From Allium sativum (taxonomy: Eukaryota > Streptophyta > Magnoliopsida > Asparagales > Amaryllidaceae): 64,000 bases of DNA. How positions within the stretch are numbered: position 1 is the stretch's first letter; every line of letters begins with the position of its first letter. The stretch is taken from the NCBI GenBank assembly GCA_030737875.1, contig CM060912.1, forward strand, positions 131,511,993 through 131,575,992, written 5' to 3'. Shown piece by piece: positions 21,676 to 34,442 of this stretch. Position numbers and translations under genes: made by a program. The notes below the pieces were generated by a model. The model was not told where the DNA came from. It was given only the letters and a program-made list of their open reading frames with translations, and ran no database searches.

Positions 21676-24600
21676 ATTCTGTTTGGGGCTAAATTTGAAA
21701 TTCTAAAATCTGTTTTCGTTTTCTGATTTTTCGTGAAACTTCAAATGGCCATATCTCGGTCATACGGACTCCGATTTACGAAATTTCGGACTCGTTTCCA
21801 ACCAGAATTCCGAGACGAACGCTATGGCGCTACCCGTTTCGCTTGATTCTTATTTCAAAATTTAATTCTGCCTCGATTCTTGTCTTAACTCGTTATTAAA
21901 ATTCAGGTTGTTACATATATTATACAATATCATACATCTGAACCCATCCAGCTCATCTCTTTATAGCATCCAATAACCTGAACCTATCTAACTCGATCTA
22001 ACCCAAGCATTACAAATTCCGGATCAGTTTGGTGAACCAAAGTGAGAAACCCACTAAGTTTACAAGAAACATCCAACTTGATTTTAAAGTAAAAATCTTT
22101 TCTAAAAGAAAAGGATAATCATAAGATCAATCCACACATAAATACGGCAGTTTTTTCCTTATGATAACCCAAAACATTTTGGAAATTGTATCTTTTCTGA
22201 TATTATAATAATACCTAAATACAAATAAATAATAATCTTTCAGAACACTTATATCTCAGGCTCTACATATATAGTATACAATCAAAATCGCAGGCGCTTA
22301 TTGGAGAATGGATTTCCATGGCAAGGTATGGAAACCACCTTCTGACAGTGTATCTCTGGAGAGGAATACACCGAGTTCAACAAGAAAATCTTGCAACTCA
22401 GGCTAAACATGACTGGCCCCTCACTTTGCTTGAGAGTACCGAATATATTGTCAACAATGGTTGCTAGCAACATAACCGCTCCCGGGAGATACAGAAGCGA
22501 AAAGAAAAACAATTATGAACATTCTCTAGATTGGTGATAATACACCCTAATGGGAGCGACCATATAGTCATGCGACCTACCCGATTTTTATCATTTCCTG
22601 GTTGATGAGGCTTGAGGTCATAAATACCTTTAGAACATCTAGCCACCATTCAATCTGAATGCCACATCGTCAAACCCACCAGGAAATCACTAATTGACAT
22701 CCACAAAAATGCTCTAATTGTTAAGCTATAGAATGTACACTACTCCGCCATCAACTGTGGTACGTTTGAAGAAATTAACGTACGTGATCCCTTTGGAAAT
22801 ACTCTGTCAGACATCCATCCATACAACTCATCCAGAAACAGGACGAACGGAAGGCACTCTCCTACCACATCCTAGGTATCACCGTATAGATCAATAGTGA
22901 GTAGTGCTTGCAATCCAAAGATTTCAATCACAACAGACTCACTGCCGAAATATCTCTGGGAGCTAACTAGAGAAATTCAACAAGTGCTCCTCCGCTCATG
23001 AAGATCAACGGTCTTCAATTGCTCCATCTTAAATCAACTTCTTTTATGTATTTTCTAGTTCAGAATGGTTTTTGAATATAAATTCAATCCCAATCTTTCC
23101 GTACTAACATTATATGGATCAGATTTGATAGTCGGTTATTTAACTATCAAATAAATAATCGTGAGAATAAAATGAGTTTACTAGTTCAGCACCAGCATTA
23201 CATTGCCTCTTTAATTAAAAACGATCAATGATAGTTAATTTAAAACTTTTAAATATTTCAACAATACAAATATATCTTTTCATTTATCATCTAACATAAG
23301 ATTATTTTCAATACTATTTTATTTCAATACTTAGGAATTGTCCTATAATCATATTCAGTGTTCTATTCTACTATCGTTTCAAAATATTTCCACCTCATTG
23401 CTTATTATCTAAAATTGGAAAAATGATTTATCTTATCGCTCGTAAAACAACGTTATGAAATCTCTCATGTTATATTGCTTGAAAACAATAACCAACTCTT
23501 GTTCTTTTAGAATAAATATATTCCAAAACTCCTCTTTTCATTCCCTTTTACCTCGAAAATACCAATATAATTTCACCCAATCTCCCTTTACTTTATTTCC
23601 TTTACTTTGGAAATATCATTATATATATATATTCTCGAATATTCTCATTTCTGTTACTTTGGAAATCTCATTGTATATATTTTCAAATCCTGTAATTAAC
23701 ATTGCTTTATTATTTCTAATATGGAAACAATAAATTATACATAACCTGTTTCCCATTATAACTAATATCATCCACAGATAATCCTGAAGTCATTCAAATT
23801 AGGGTATTTATTTACCTCTCAGACCTTGATCAACAACGTTCTTATCTTAAGATGGGTATGAGTTGTAATTCAAAAACCGATATTTATGTCTAATATCAAA
23901 CCAAATTCCATTTAACCATTTTGCTTAAACCACGATTTTATAATCCATTTCTATATTTTGAAAATCTCCTTTTCAAATACAACTTTATTACTTAATTCGT
24001 TGATTAAGTAAATGCTTATTAAACATTCCCTTTTACTTTAAATTCCTTTACCTAATTTAAATGATAAACCCAATTTAAATGATAACATGGATTTTTATTA
24101 CAAAATCCTTTACCCCATACCATTTCAAAAATCCCTCTTTCCAGTCCATCCTACCATTTTCCCTTTTGAAAATCTTATTTTAATTTCATTCATTTTACAC
24201 AATTCCATTATCAAGTAATGTTAACTTAAAATTAATGCATTAACTCCACATATCTTTTAAAAATTTAATCAATAAAATTCAGGTTTAATGTATACACTTC
24301 TTATCTCAATTTCCTTTTTCTAACTTTAAATATTAAGTAATATATAATTTAAGCTATCATATTTGCTTAAAATCCCTTTTATAACTTTGTTATAAAAACT
24401 TAGGTTTGAATATAAAACTCGTTCATAAATTCTTTTCACAATTCAATTAGGTTTCAATACAATTACTTAAATTATTATTAATTAAAATAATAATTCACTT
24501 CGTCATTAACTACTATAAAAGTAGTTAACTTCTTTATTAAATCACCAGTTTCTTTTTAAAATCTTATTTAAAAATTTAAAACAAATATTTGTTAAACTCT

Positions 24601-25568
24601 TCCATTAGATTAATTTAAAAAACTAATTAGCAATCACTCTCACTTAAGATGTTTGACTTAGTCAACCCAAAACACAATTATCTCGTTAACCAAATTCAAT
24701 TAGCCCTTTCTTTAAATTAATTAATAATATAATTAATCTAAATAATTCCATTTAATTGTTTCTTAAAAAAAATTATTCAACTCTTAACCATTAGATTAAT
24801 TTTCTAATCTTTTGCTTAATAAATCTAATTAACAACAAAATTTACTTTATAAAATCATTTAATAATTATCTATAAACTTAAATAATAAATGATACTTATT
24901 TATTTCCTTTTAATAAACTTCTATTCGAAATAATAGATATAAAAAACTATTTTCAGTTAAAAAAATAAATTTTATAACTTCATTTATGTTGATTTAGCTG
25001 ACTGTAAATCAATATAAATAAAAAGGTTCATGTTTATGCCATTTACTGCCAGTTACTCAACCAATTCTTACCATTGCTTAAAACAAAACAAATGTTGAAT
25101 TTCCAGTCAACGATCAACCAAATCAATCAACCAATCAGAACATTTCATATAATGATAATATGAAAATAAATACATCTAATGTATTTGAGGAATGCAGTTG
25201 GATCCCTCCAACCTGTTCTTCCTTGTATCCAAATACATTATCTCAAATAAAATCACTAATAAGAATTATTAAAACCTAAACTAATAATTTAAAAAAAATA
25301 ACGACTATTTAACATACACAAATTTATTAACATAACAATTCAAAAAACATGTTTATTTATAAACGTGACCACTAAGGCAAGTTACCTCAATTGGTTCCAA
25401 TCGTTAAAATAACGATTTGGTTTCACTAAAATTAAACAACATTTAATTCCATTGGTTCAACCAATATACGAATATATATTAACAAATAGTCAACCATTAG
25501 CGACTATAGCACACAATTATAAAAACCGACTTATATAAAATATAAGTGGGAAGAACTGAGTGAGTTTA

Positions 25569-25576
25569 ACTCACCT
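25569..25576 (-). promoter_or_regulatory. Candidate 5' splice site in LTR B
   Basis: Minus-strand AGGTGAGT, at the place where A has AGGTAAGT (8932-8939). Both are preceded by ATCAA and followed by TTAA..CTCACTCAG. Conservation of a working donor in two diverged copies is suggestive only. Confidence 0.3.
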
Positions 25577-28500
25577 TGATTTTACTATGTTGCTTAGTCG
25601 GCTTGTTTCAGTTCTAGTTAAATTAAACAAGTGTTTAATCTAACTAAAAATCCAGCAACTTTCAACACCGTCCAAACTATTTCCGGAATGTAGCATTCCT
25701 AAACATGATTCCAGTGTTTCTTGTTTTCTTCAATTCTGAGAATAGATTAAGAAGTTATTAATATTTTAATAACCCAATTGAACTAATAACTCCTTAATAA
25801 TAATTAAACTAAATTAATTAGTTTCTAATTACTTGATAAATAAATATCAGTCTACTCATTTCCCTCTGTGTCATTCGTTTGGCACCTATAACCATAAATC
25901 TTATAATTAAATTTTTTTAGTTATAAATTTATAATGTTAATTATAAAATAAAGTGTTACTAATAACTTCTGATACTCAACTTCCATGCCCAATTTTACTA
26001 TTCGACTCTTTCCAATATAACAATTACCAACAGGCATCATTTCTTCATTCTGCATAAGATAGATTATAAGTAATAGCATCTTAATTTAAACGATTTACTC
26101 CTTCCTTGCTTAAAAATAAAGGCTCGACATTTGTTTAATATGGTTAAACCAAAATCCACCGTCATTACAAAAATAAGGGATCGATTATTTATCTCTTTCA
26201 TATGCAAATAGGACCTTCCACGAATTGTTCCAAACGTTGCTCTATGTCCATTCAAACACGTTGTAATAAGTTACAAATTTTCTTCTTAACAATGTATACA
26301 TATAATTAACGTTAATTACATTTGTAAAGAAGGATTATGCCGGTACGTTTTCTTTTGATGCTCCGTTCTTACATCCCCAGTTCATTTAAAATATTGTCCT
26401 GGATTTACAGTAACCAAGGGGTTTAATAATTTATAAGAAGGTTAATCATTAATCTATATTAAATTACTTTGCTTATAAAGGTTATGGTCCGATCAATTCT
26501 GTTGCACCCCACATCCATTAATGTCACTCATTAAGAGAATGCATTAAGTTTCATGAAGCATTATAGGTAAACAGAAATAGAAACATTACAAGACAGAGAT
26601 AAAATAGCAGCAGAATTAAAAACTTTATTAATCATAAAGCACTGTGGTTCAAAACATCATATGTCTGAAAATACATAAACCCAATACATCATCAAAACTT
26701 CAGTCTTGCACTTAAAACATCAGAGTACAAAAATAAAAGAAGCATGATCTCAAATAAAAACATAGCCATAGTAGCAAAGACAAGAGCTTGAGCAATACAT
26801 CGAAGCAGCTCCAGCAAAATGATAGCAGAATCCTAATCAAGCTTGAGTATTCCCACCCTCAGAACCTGGGGGGAAATGGAAGAAAGAAGAGGAAACAAAA
26901 AGGGTTAGACATAAATTATGGCGAGTCCAGTTACTTTTAGCAAATAAATAGGTAAAAGTATCATGATAGGCATATAAATTGGATGAGAAAGATAACATCA
27001 AAAAAGGTAGGTAAGACAAGGTAAACATGATAGAGTGTATACACTTCTCTAATGATTACTCTTTACTCTTTGCACCAATGCTAGTGTCTTATAACAAGAT
27101 GATCCCCCAAAAACTCAAGATGGTAGAATTAGGCATTCGTCCTAATGTACCCTAACTACTACCCTAGTCGATCTACTCCCTACTCCGTAGATACCTTGTG
27201 CTGGCACCCATAATAGGATGTATCACTTTCTAAAGTGGCAACCCTTCATTTTTATGATGTGCACAACCATGTCTGCTGGTGTCACCACGTCATATTTTCC
27301 TCTATCTGGACCATGCACACACATAACCCTGTCAGTACGCGCCGCCCACACCGTCCCCCACATTTGGATCTCTTACAGTCAGCCCAGTAAGTGTGCCCCG
27401 ATTCCGACCTTGGACGGAGTACTCGTTTGATAATGTTATATAGGTTATAACTGAAATGGGTCCCACACACAAGGTGATGCAAGCTCTCCCCTTTGTCTTG
27501 CATCCCCACTAGGATTTCTATAGGTTATGCTTACCTAACGGTGTCTTTAATTACAAAACCCCTACCGGTTAAGTTTGTGGGCCTATAAATATTACCCACC
27601 CAACCTAGATATACTTAACCCTCCCACTGTTTCAACCAAATTTACTTAACCCCTATTCGAATTGACATGTTCACACAATACCTATGGATTCAACTAGGTT
27701 AAGTATTCAAGCTTATTACCATATATTCATTTATGGTTATAATATGCTAGACCTCCTATATTAAACCTATAACTTGTGGATATTGGAAATGCCGGGCGGG
27801 TCCGAGCAGACTTATTCCACAAATCGGGCTTAACCTCGTGTCTTAGCACATCACGTGTTTGTGCACCTAGACCCCTTACATTAGATTCACCACTTGCGAT
27901 CGCTGGATATGTTGGGCGGTTCTGGGCAGACTTTCACCACAAGTGTTGTTCTGGGAAGACTTCCACCACAAGTGTAACCTAACCTCGTGTCTAGGTGTGG
28001 TTACAGTTTCTAATTACTGTAATCTTAGGCATTTCCACTATTAACCAAATTTAGCTATGTCGTTATAGGTTTCCGTGCCCCTTTTCCCAAGTTATGTTCA
28101 TAATAAACTATATGCCCCAAATTTCATATTATTACACTTTATTCAAGTTATGCCCAAATTCCCAATTACAAGTTATGCCCAATTTTCACTGTTTTCCCCT
28201 CGTTCCCAATCTAACGTATTCTCATATTTCAGTGGCATGCCTAGGCTCGAAGATAGCCCGGCTTTATAAAAATAAATGGGAAAAGATAGAGGGAAAAGGA
28301 CAGAGATGATCATTCTAACGAGGTTGACATGTAATTGCATAAACATATAGTGGCATAATGGAAAGACAAGCAATAGCGTGAGCATGTGACAATAGCACTA
28401 ATTCAAGCATAATAGGGATAGGCATGATGTGATCTAAAAGAATGATTTAGATGTCCAACTAACAACAGATTTGATTTGGCCATAAACATAATAGAACGGG

Positions 28501-28946
28501 TATAAGGTGATCTATACAGTGAATTAGATCTATATTCAAAGGTAGATCTGACATGATAAAGGTTAAGTTCTAAATCATAGTCACGTCAAAATATCATAGA
28601 TACACAAGTTATAACAGATTTGTATGATTCAAGTAGTCATAGGCATAGATCCAAATTATAGCCATATCATGTTTTACTTTTTAATTATTTAAATCTAAAA
28701 GTAACTTGAACTCAAAGTGTTTGGATCTAGAAAAATAGAAGGAGAGTAGCAGATGTTGAATCACAGATCTACACTTGAATAACTTTATTGCAGAAGAAGA
28801 AAAAGACTTGATTTGATCTAGGCGGAGGCAACATCTAGTTCTCCATTATTTTTTGCTTGGAAAAACATGAGAAATTAGGCCATGTATACAGCTACTAGCC
28901 CCAAACCCCAATCTTCTACGTCTGCCCTTGTGGGGTCGACACCCCT

Positions 28947-28961
28947 GGGCGGGATTTTTCC
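28947..28961. promoter_or_regulatory. Half E2F-like site in solo LTR D
   Basis: GGGCGGGATTTTTCC: the left arm keeps GGGCGGGA, while the right arm has lost the CCCGCCC part. It is next to GGGGTCGACACCCC, as in the other family-1 LTRs. Confidence 0.35.
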
Positions 28962-29020
28962 TACTCACCCCAAACTTCGCAATTTTGAATTTCTGGACCT
29001 AATTTTGAATTTATGAACCC

Positions 29021-29056
29021 TATATACATGTGTGTGTATATATATGTATATATATA
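29021..29056. repeat. TG/TA microsatellite
   Basis: TATATACATGTGTGTG followed by TATATATATG and TATATATA. A simple repeat inside solo LTR D. Confidence 0.8.
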
Positions 29057-29409
29057 GCGCTCTTGCGCATATATGAACTTCAAACCTTCATAACTTCTTC
29101 ATACGGTGTCTGTTTCACGCAAACCAAGTGTCTATTTTGATCAGGTTATCGAGATGGACATACTGGCGCAATACGTTTCCCTTAATTATAAATATTAAAT
29201 TAATTATTCTTTGATTTGTTCTCTTTCATGTACTTGAAATTATGGGGTGTTACAAGTTCTATCTTTGTTCCTGCCTCTTCGTTGTTCCTATTCACATTCT
29301 GGATCTATTAAACAATTTAAAAGTTAAAGGACGATTGAATATATATTAATTACTACTTAATTATACTTAAGATAGACTAATTACATTTAAATTAAATCTG
29401 GGCCGATTG

Positions 29410-29700
29410 GATTTCCTTCCCCTCTTCGTAAAACTATTTCCTGAAAGCTTGCAAACCCAGCTCCTCACTTTACACCGCCGTCGCATACCTTATCCGCCAC
29501 CAGAAACACATATAACCCCACCACTTTGACCACCGCAATCTCCTTCTCCATCCAACCCAACCTTTTCCAACTCGATGTTCCTTATTTCTTCGGATCTTGC
29601 TCCGCACGTGGAGCCCTTCTGATCGACTTCTGGTCACCGTGGCACCCTATACTCCATCATCTCCGTTCATCTAAGAGATCTTACCAAGGCCAACGTTTGT
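29410..29700 (+). other. Pyrimidine-rich island in LTR B
   Basis: C- and T-rich plus-strand segment amid AT-rich DNA, in the position equivalent to 9480-9790 in A. It contains CCGCCGTCGC and CCGCCACCAG words but no convincing ORF: the 60-codon frame at 29526 has no counterpart in A. It may be an antisense promoter or leader of the family-2 LTR. Confidence 0.3.
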
Positions 29701-31263
29701 CTAGTTAGGAGTTTCTTAATTAGAGTCGTGGATCAGGAGGATTTGCAAGGAGAAGATGGGTTGCTTTTGGCCATCGATTATATAGGATGGAGGTAGGTAG
29801 AATAATTTGACCATGAGAAAACAAACATTAAGGTTTGACTTGCTTTGGTTATTTATAGGATGGTTGTTTAATATAATATTAACAAAAAACTTAGCTGTGA
29901 AGTTTCATGTTAAAACAAGCCTATATGACCTCCAATCGAAATGAAACTCCTAATTCTAGCATAGAAAAATATTCCAGACACGATGGGATAGGTTTCATCG
30001 AACTCCGGGGTCATCTGAAAAAACTCCTTTATAATTCACAGGTGAAAAATCATGCGTTTAAATTTCCCACGATAACAAAATAAATCCAATAAACTTGAAA
30101 CTTTGAAATTCTACTTGTCATTTACTCTACGGTTCCAATGAAATTTGTTTCATTAAAATATTAGTTCGTTTGGCCAGTCATTTATTCCTTTAAATTTACC
30201 CCTGCCTAATTAGCCAAAATAATATAAACGATTAAATAAAAATCTAGACGTTTATCGTTGCCACGATCAAACAGTAAGTCCGATTGATAGAAAATTGAAG
30301 CACTACAATAACTAGCTAATAAGAATCCAACAGCACAAGCTTCTCACATTCTGAAACCGTTTCCCGATATGCTATTTTATATTCTAAACAATACTATTTC
30401 GGACCCCGACATGCCCAATGTCCAAAAATCACAAAATACCAGCCTATTCTGACTCTAATCATCGATATGAGCTCAATGGAATTAGTTTTGTAGCTTAATT
30501 CGATTATCTACTCAAGCTACACACAAGTACCCCTCTGTTAAATTAAATTAATTACGCGCTATATAAAACAACTTAGTGTTTTTGGCTACCGTTGTCTCAT
30601 ACGACATCCGAATACCATGAAATTTGGTTTTCTATAATAACTTAACATTACGGTTCCAATGAAACTAATTTCATCGAAAACCGAGGTTATTTGCAAAATG
30701 GCCATTTTAAAGGCTTATATAATATTAATAAAATATTATATGAATTCCAAAATAGTAAAAGTAAATAAAAATAAACTATTTTTATCGTAAATATCCAACT
30801 GGAAATATCATATGATTTCAAATATAAACTAGTATAGATTATACAACTCAACGGTAATAGTTTCAAATTAAACAATATTCAAATTATATTAAAATCCATA
30901 TTAATATATTAAATAAACATTATCATTTATTAACGATTTTCATAACTACTATTTTAAAATTTGATTCGGACATAACTAACAATCTATAACACGAAATTTG
31001 GGTTTTTATCTTTCATTAGAAAATTATCGTCAATAAGATTCAAACGTTTCTTATTTCACAGAAATCCGACTTATATCGAATCTTGTATATTCAATTGAAG
31101 TTCAAAAGACAATACCACAAACTACCGCGCCATTTCGAGCTCGATATATTTAACATTTGAACTTCATTTTAAATTAATGAATTCAATATTCCAATTTCAA
31201 TATTTTAAAATAGATTTAAATACTCAAATTTAATGACCGAAAAATCTGGGTTGTAACATATTT

Positions 31264-31276
31264 CTTCGTCTAATTC
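31264..31276 (-). pseudogene. Fragment 1 of a split open reading frame
   Basis: Thirteen bases between the right duplication of B and the LTR-like start TGTAACACCC at 31277. On the minus strand they code ELDEE in frame with fragment 2 (11546-11710), using one copy of TATTT. The upstream part of the frame was presumably displaced by the array to the right. Confidence 0.35.
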
Positions 31277-31534
31277 TGTAACACCCATCATTTTTAATTA
31301 AATAATAAAATAAATTTTCATAATTTTCTGAATTTAGTCATGGAACTAGTATCAATGCATCCATGGAAATTTTCTGGTCAATTTATACCTATAGTTTGCA
31401 AAAAACGGATTTAAAGAACGAAGAAGATATTATTAGATGAAGTTTTAGATAAACATGAGAAAGAAGAAATAAGAGAAACGTACATAAGACCAATAATATT
31501 CAATGTTCTAATTTCATGAACAAACGAAGTGTTA

Positions 31535-31597
31535 GGTAGAGGGGTTAGGCACTTGACTCCCAAGTTGAGGTGCGTAGGTTCGAATCCCACCAACGCC
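31535..31597 (+). other. tRNA-like fragment with B box (possible SINE piece)
   Basis: GGTTCGAATCC at 31577-31587 is a perfect RNA polymerase III B box. Upstream, TAGGTAGAGGGGTTAGGC resembles a tRNA D-arm and weak A box, with GCACTTGACTCCCAAG between as a possible anticodon arm. The 3' acceptor-like CAACGCCA has no partner upstream, so it is not an intact tRNA. It could be the 5' part of a SINE or a tRNA pseudogene inside the LTR-like unit. A minus-strand ORF over it is chance. Confidence 0.35.
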
Positions 31598-31695
31598 ATG
31601 TTTTTAAATTTTAAGAAGTCCAATCAAAAGAATCCATGTTCTAAGAGAAAAATATGTGTGTATCTTCATATATGGAAAAATTATATATAGTTGGA

Positions 31696-31735
31696 TGTGT
31701 GTGTGTGTGTATATATGTATATATGTATGTATGTG
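31696..31735. repeat. TG/TA microsatellite
   Basis: Seven TG dinucleotides then TATATATG and TATG steps. Simple repeat about 100 bases after the tRNA-like fragment. Confidence 0.85.
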
Positions 31736-34419
31736 TTTATAAATATAAATATAAATATGTAATTCAAAAGTATCATGCAATTAATCAAAACAAGTAAGAG
31801 GTCAATGTCGGACAATGCTATTTGAATTTTGAAAATAAATGGAGTTATGCATAAATATATACGAAACTCAAAATTGGAATTTAATGCATAAACTTAAAAC
31901 GGAAAATAATAAATGTATAATGAATGACAATATGCAAGAGAATAGCTGCGTTTGAAATTTGAATATATATTAAAAATAGAAAGAATCAATGAAATAATGA
32001 CGTTACAGTTATTAACGAATAAATTTTATAAAGTTATGTGCGAATATATACACGCAAGTTTGAATATGAAATCTAAAGAAATCTAAAACGTGCGCTATAA
32101 ATTAAAGAAATTAATTTGTGGATAAATAACAGGAAAGAAAAGTAACTTTAATTTAACATTAGAAAAGAAATAAAGAAGACCGAAATTGACGTTCATAACC
32201 TAGTAAATGGAAGGACCCCTGCTATAAGTGGGTCGATCCAGGGGTTGACCCATCTTAAGACTGGGCTGACCCACCTAGTGCTCGGGTTGACCTAATACTG
32301 GGAAAAGTGACATGCTTTGAATGTTTTAAACGGCTCTGATTTTAATTGATTCGATCTAACAAACGCAATTCTTCTAAGCACCTATAAGTAGACTAACAGA
32401 GCCTAGCCTTCAACTCATTTTTTCTAAGAAGATGTCAAGGCTCTTCTGTTTTCTTTCTCCTCCAAATCCTTTAGAAATAAGAATATATTAATTTTAGGAT
32501 TATAATTCAAGATTTGGAGACAATGAATGTTGATCTAAGCTACATGCACTCAAATTTCTCGTCTGCATGAGTTAAGTTCTATGAATTAAGATTTTTGTGT
32601 TCTTCCCTTTTTTTAGCATTAGATTTGTAAATCCGTGGTTATTTCAATAGTAGATCCTATTAGGAAGACCACATATAGCGAATCTAAATCGGATTCAAGG
32701 GTTGCACACAGTCAAGTGAGTGGATTTAAATTATAGTTTTGCAGTAATGATATATTATATCGCTTGATTCTTATTGAAATTTATGATATGCTCATCTTTT
32801 TATTCTTCCCCTTTTCTAGATAGAATTTCCATCAATGTTGAATTGCAAACCTACGCCAATTAATTGAATCATGACCATGTGCAAATTTTATAGAATTGCG
32901 GTTACGTGCAAACATAATTAAAATATTATTAAGCTCAAATTAAGTGAGTTGCAATTATGTGCAAAATATGAAAATTTTGGTGTGGCACAAAGTAATTAAA
33001 TCATATTTATGTGCAAATTAATGAGGACTTGTAATAAAATGAGAAGAATGAGATAGAAATGGAAATCAATGTATATTAAACTAATTACGGAATTAGTAGC
33101 AACCTAGATTGATTAGTTAATAAAAATTAGATATATTTCCATAGTTTGGGTTTTAAGAAGTGGAAACCATAATTGCAAGCTTAAAATAGATGAAGATGTG
33201 CAACAAAGCGAAATAAGGATTTTACCATATTGCGCACTATTCAATAGCCTAAAATAATTGAAAAAGAAATGGCTTGCAATTATGGGTTTCCGTTGGTGTG
33301 ATTACATTAAGCTATGGAAATAGTTTTTAATAACCAATTAATTAGGAACAAGCCTAACTTCATAAAGGATGAGTTGTAAAATCGGATATAAAAAGGAAAT
33401 AAGGAACTTGTGAAATATGTAATGAATGGGGAATGTAACCTATTATAATAAATGTGATAAGACAGGAATGTGATATAATAGGTAGACTAGTCATAAGGAC
33501 AAGTAAGATTACAACACAAGGTTATAATTGAATGGAGAAGAGTAGAGTTGGCTTATTATAAATAAAGTCATAATTGAGGAATTAAGTTTTATGAACATAT
33601 TAATAAACGGAGGTCTGTTCTGGCAGTGGCGACTAATTAGGGAAAAACAACCGATCAGTCAAGACTAATAGACAAATAACTTGAGCGCAGAAGAAACAAT
33701 TTAATGTTTAAGTTTATTAGCAACGCGGTAAGTAAAATAAAGTGTGTAGTTAAAGATTAGGCATAGGGTCTAATAACATAATAAAGATATGCGCTTGGAC
33801 CAGTCCGTATGTATCCGGAATGAAGAGCCCAATAGGGAAGATCATTGTGGGTGTTTAGAGACACGAAAGGAGCATGTCCAGCTTATTTGACGGGACTGGA
33901 AAGAAGTGCGAGACTTCTATAGGATGTGAGGATACTTCATGATGGCCCTTTGTGGTATGCCAAATGAAGTTGTACTCAAAGAGGCACAGTCTGTACGGTT
34001 CCATCTGGTGAGTATACGTTGGTTGCATCTTGAATTACAGATAGCCTAAAGACCGATAAGAGGATGATCTTAGGATGATTCGGCGGTCGCCTCAAGGGGG
34101 AGGCTTCCTGGTCATGACTCAACAAAGGAAAGTAGGTCGTCAGATACTTATCATCGTTAGTTGGAGCTTATACGGGAAAGACTGGAGCTAAACCAAGAGG
34201 CCAATGATCTTTTACTATCGGATCATTGAATGAGGGACCACATGTTTGATTAGATTGGATGATAAGGCAGTCATTTAGCTCTTTTGAATAGTATTTCATT
34301 ATATAGGGGTAAGCTAGAGTGGGGCCTTATAGAACCATCAAAGAGACAGACATATCTTTGGAAATCTGTATTGTATGCCTAACGAGGTTATCCTTTAAAA
34401 ATATGTGTAAATCACCCGA

Positions 34420-34442
34420 CTGAGTTTCATGGAGAAACTCAG
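34420..34442. other. Perfect 9-bp hairpin
   Basis: CTGAGTTTC and GAAACTCAG around a five-base loop ATGGA. It lies in the leader-like part of the LTR, a few bases before GGCGCCCTTGTGGCGC, another small inverted repeat. A fold in the RNA leader is possible. Confidence 0.4.

Larger units (their letters stand above)
12032..21915 (-). mobile_element. Complete family-1 LTR retrotransposon C, nested in B
   Basis: C has two LTRs (12032-16196 and 18308-21915) around a 2.1-kb interior, flanked by perfect TATAT duplications (12027-12031 and 21916-21920). Removing it joins B cleanly: GCAGCGGAAATATA runs into TATTATACAATATCATAC, as in intact A near 5945. The primer-binding site at 18294-18305 and polypurine tract at 16197-16211 place the 5' LTR on the right, so it is a minus-strand element. 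The two LTRs are still very similar, which suggests insertion well after B. The interior has only leader sequence and a broken protease, so the element is non-autonomous. Confidence 0.9.
18308..21915 (-). mobile_element. 5' LTR of element C (3.6 kb, internally deleted)
   Basis: TGTAACACCCCATC at 18308 to AGGTTGTTACA at 21915. It aligns along its length with 12032-16196 except for one deletion: at 18613 AGCCATACATG joins TATTTTCTTACC, while the partner has about 560 extra bases between the same words (12338-12905). The deletion removes the pyrimidine tract with CCCCCCAG and neighbouring leader. It keeps the TTAAGT array (19440-20330), 33-bp repeat (20735-20862), TATA box (21422) and a mutated E2F-like site (21656). 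Confidence 0.85.
26500..29254 (-). mobile_element. Family-1 solo LTR D, nested in B
   Basis: TGTTGCACCCC at 26500 to GGGGTGTTACA at 29254, flanked by AATTC (26495-26499) and AGTTC (29255-29259), a 5-bp duplication with one change. The left end matches the 3' ends of C and H, including GTACTCTGATG read on the minus strand and a pyrimidine tract ending CCCCCCAG (26867-26874). The right end has the family block ending GCGCAATACGTTTCCC near 29165-29185. A GTCGAC motif and an E2F-like arm (28947) are kept. It is more diverged than C from G, so older. No coding sequence is present. Confidence 0.8.
11716..31258 (-). mobile_element. Solo LTR B (family 2), split by nested elements C and D
   Basis: B begins TGTAATGGCCTGACAG at 11716 and ends CTGGGTTGTAACA at 31258, with identical duplications TATTT (11711-11715 and 31259-31263). 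Its own sequence is 11716-12031, 21916-26499 and 29255-31258, about 6.9 kb, or 1 kb more than A. The segments match A in order: AACACAGAGTCTCACATCGCAG near 11878, AATCGCAGGCGC near 22285, ACCTCTCAGACCTT near 23813, and GACCGAAAAATCTGGG at the right end. It lacks internal coding sequence and a second LTR, so it is a solo LTR. The stretch 23800-26490 is very AT-rich with no gene. Confidence 0.75.
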
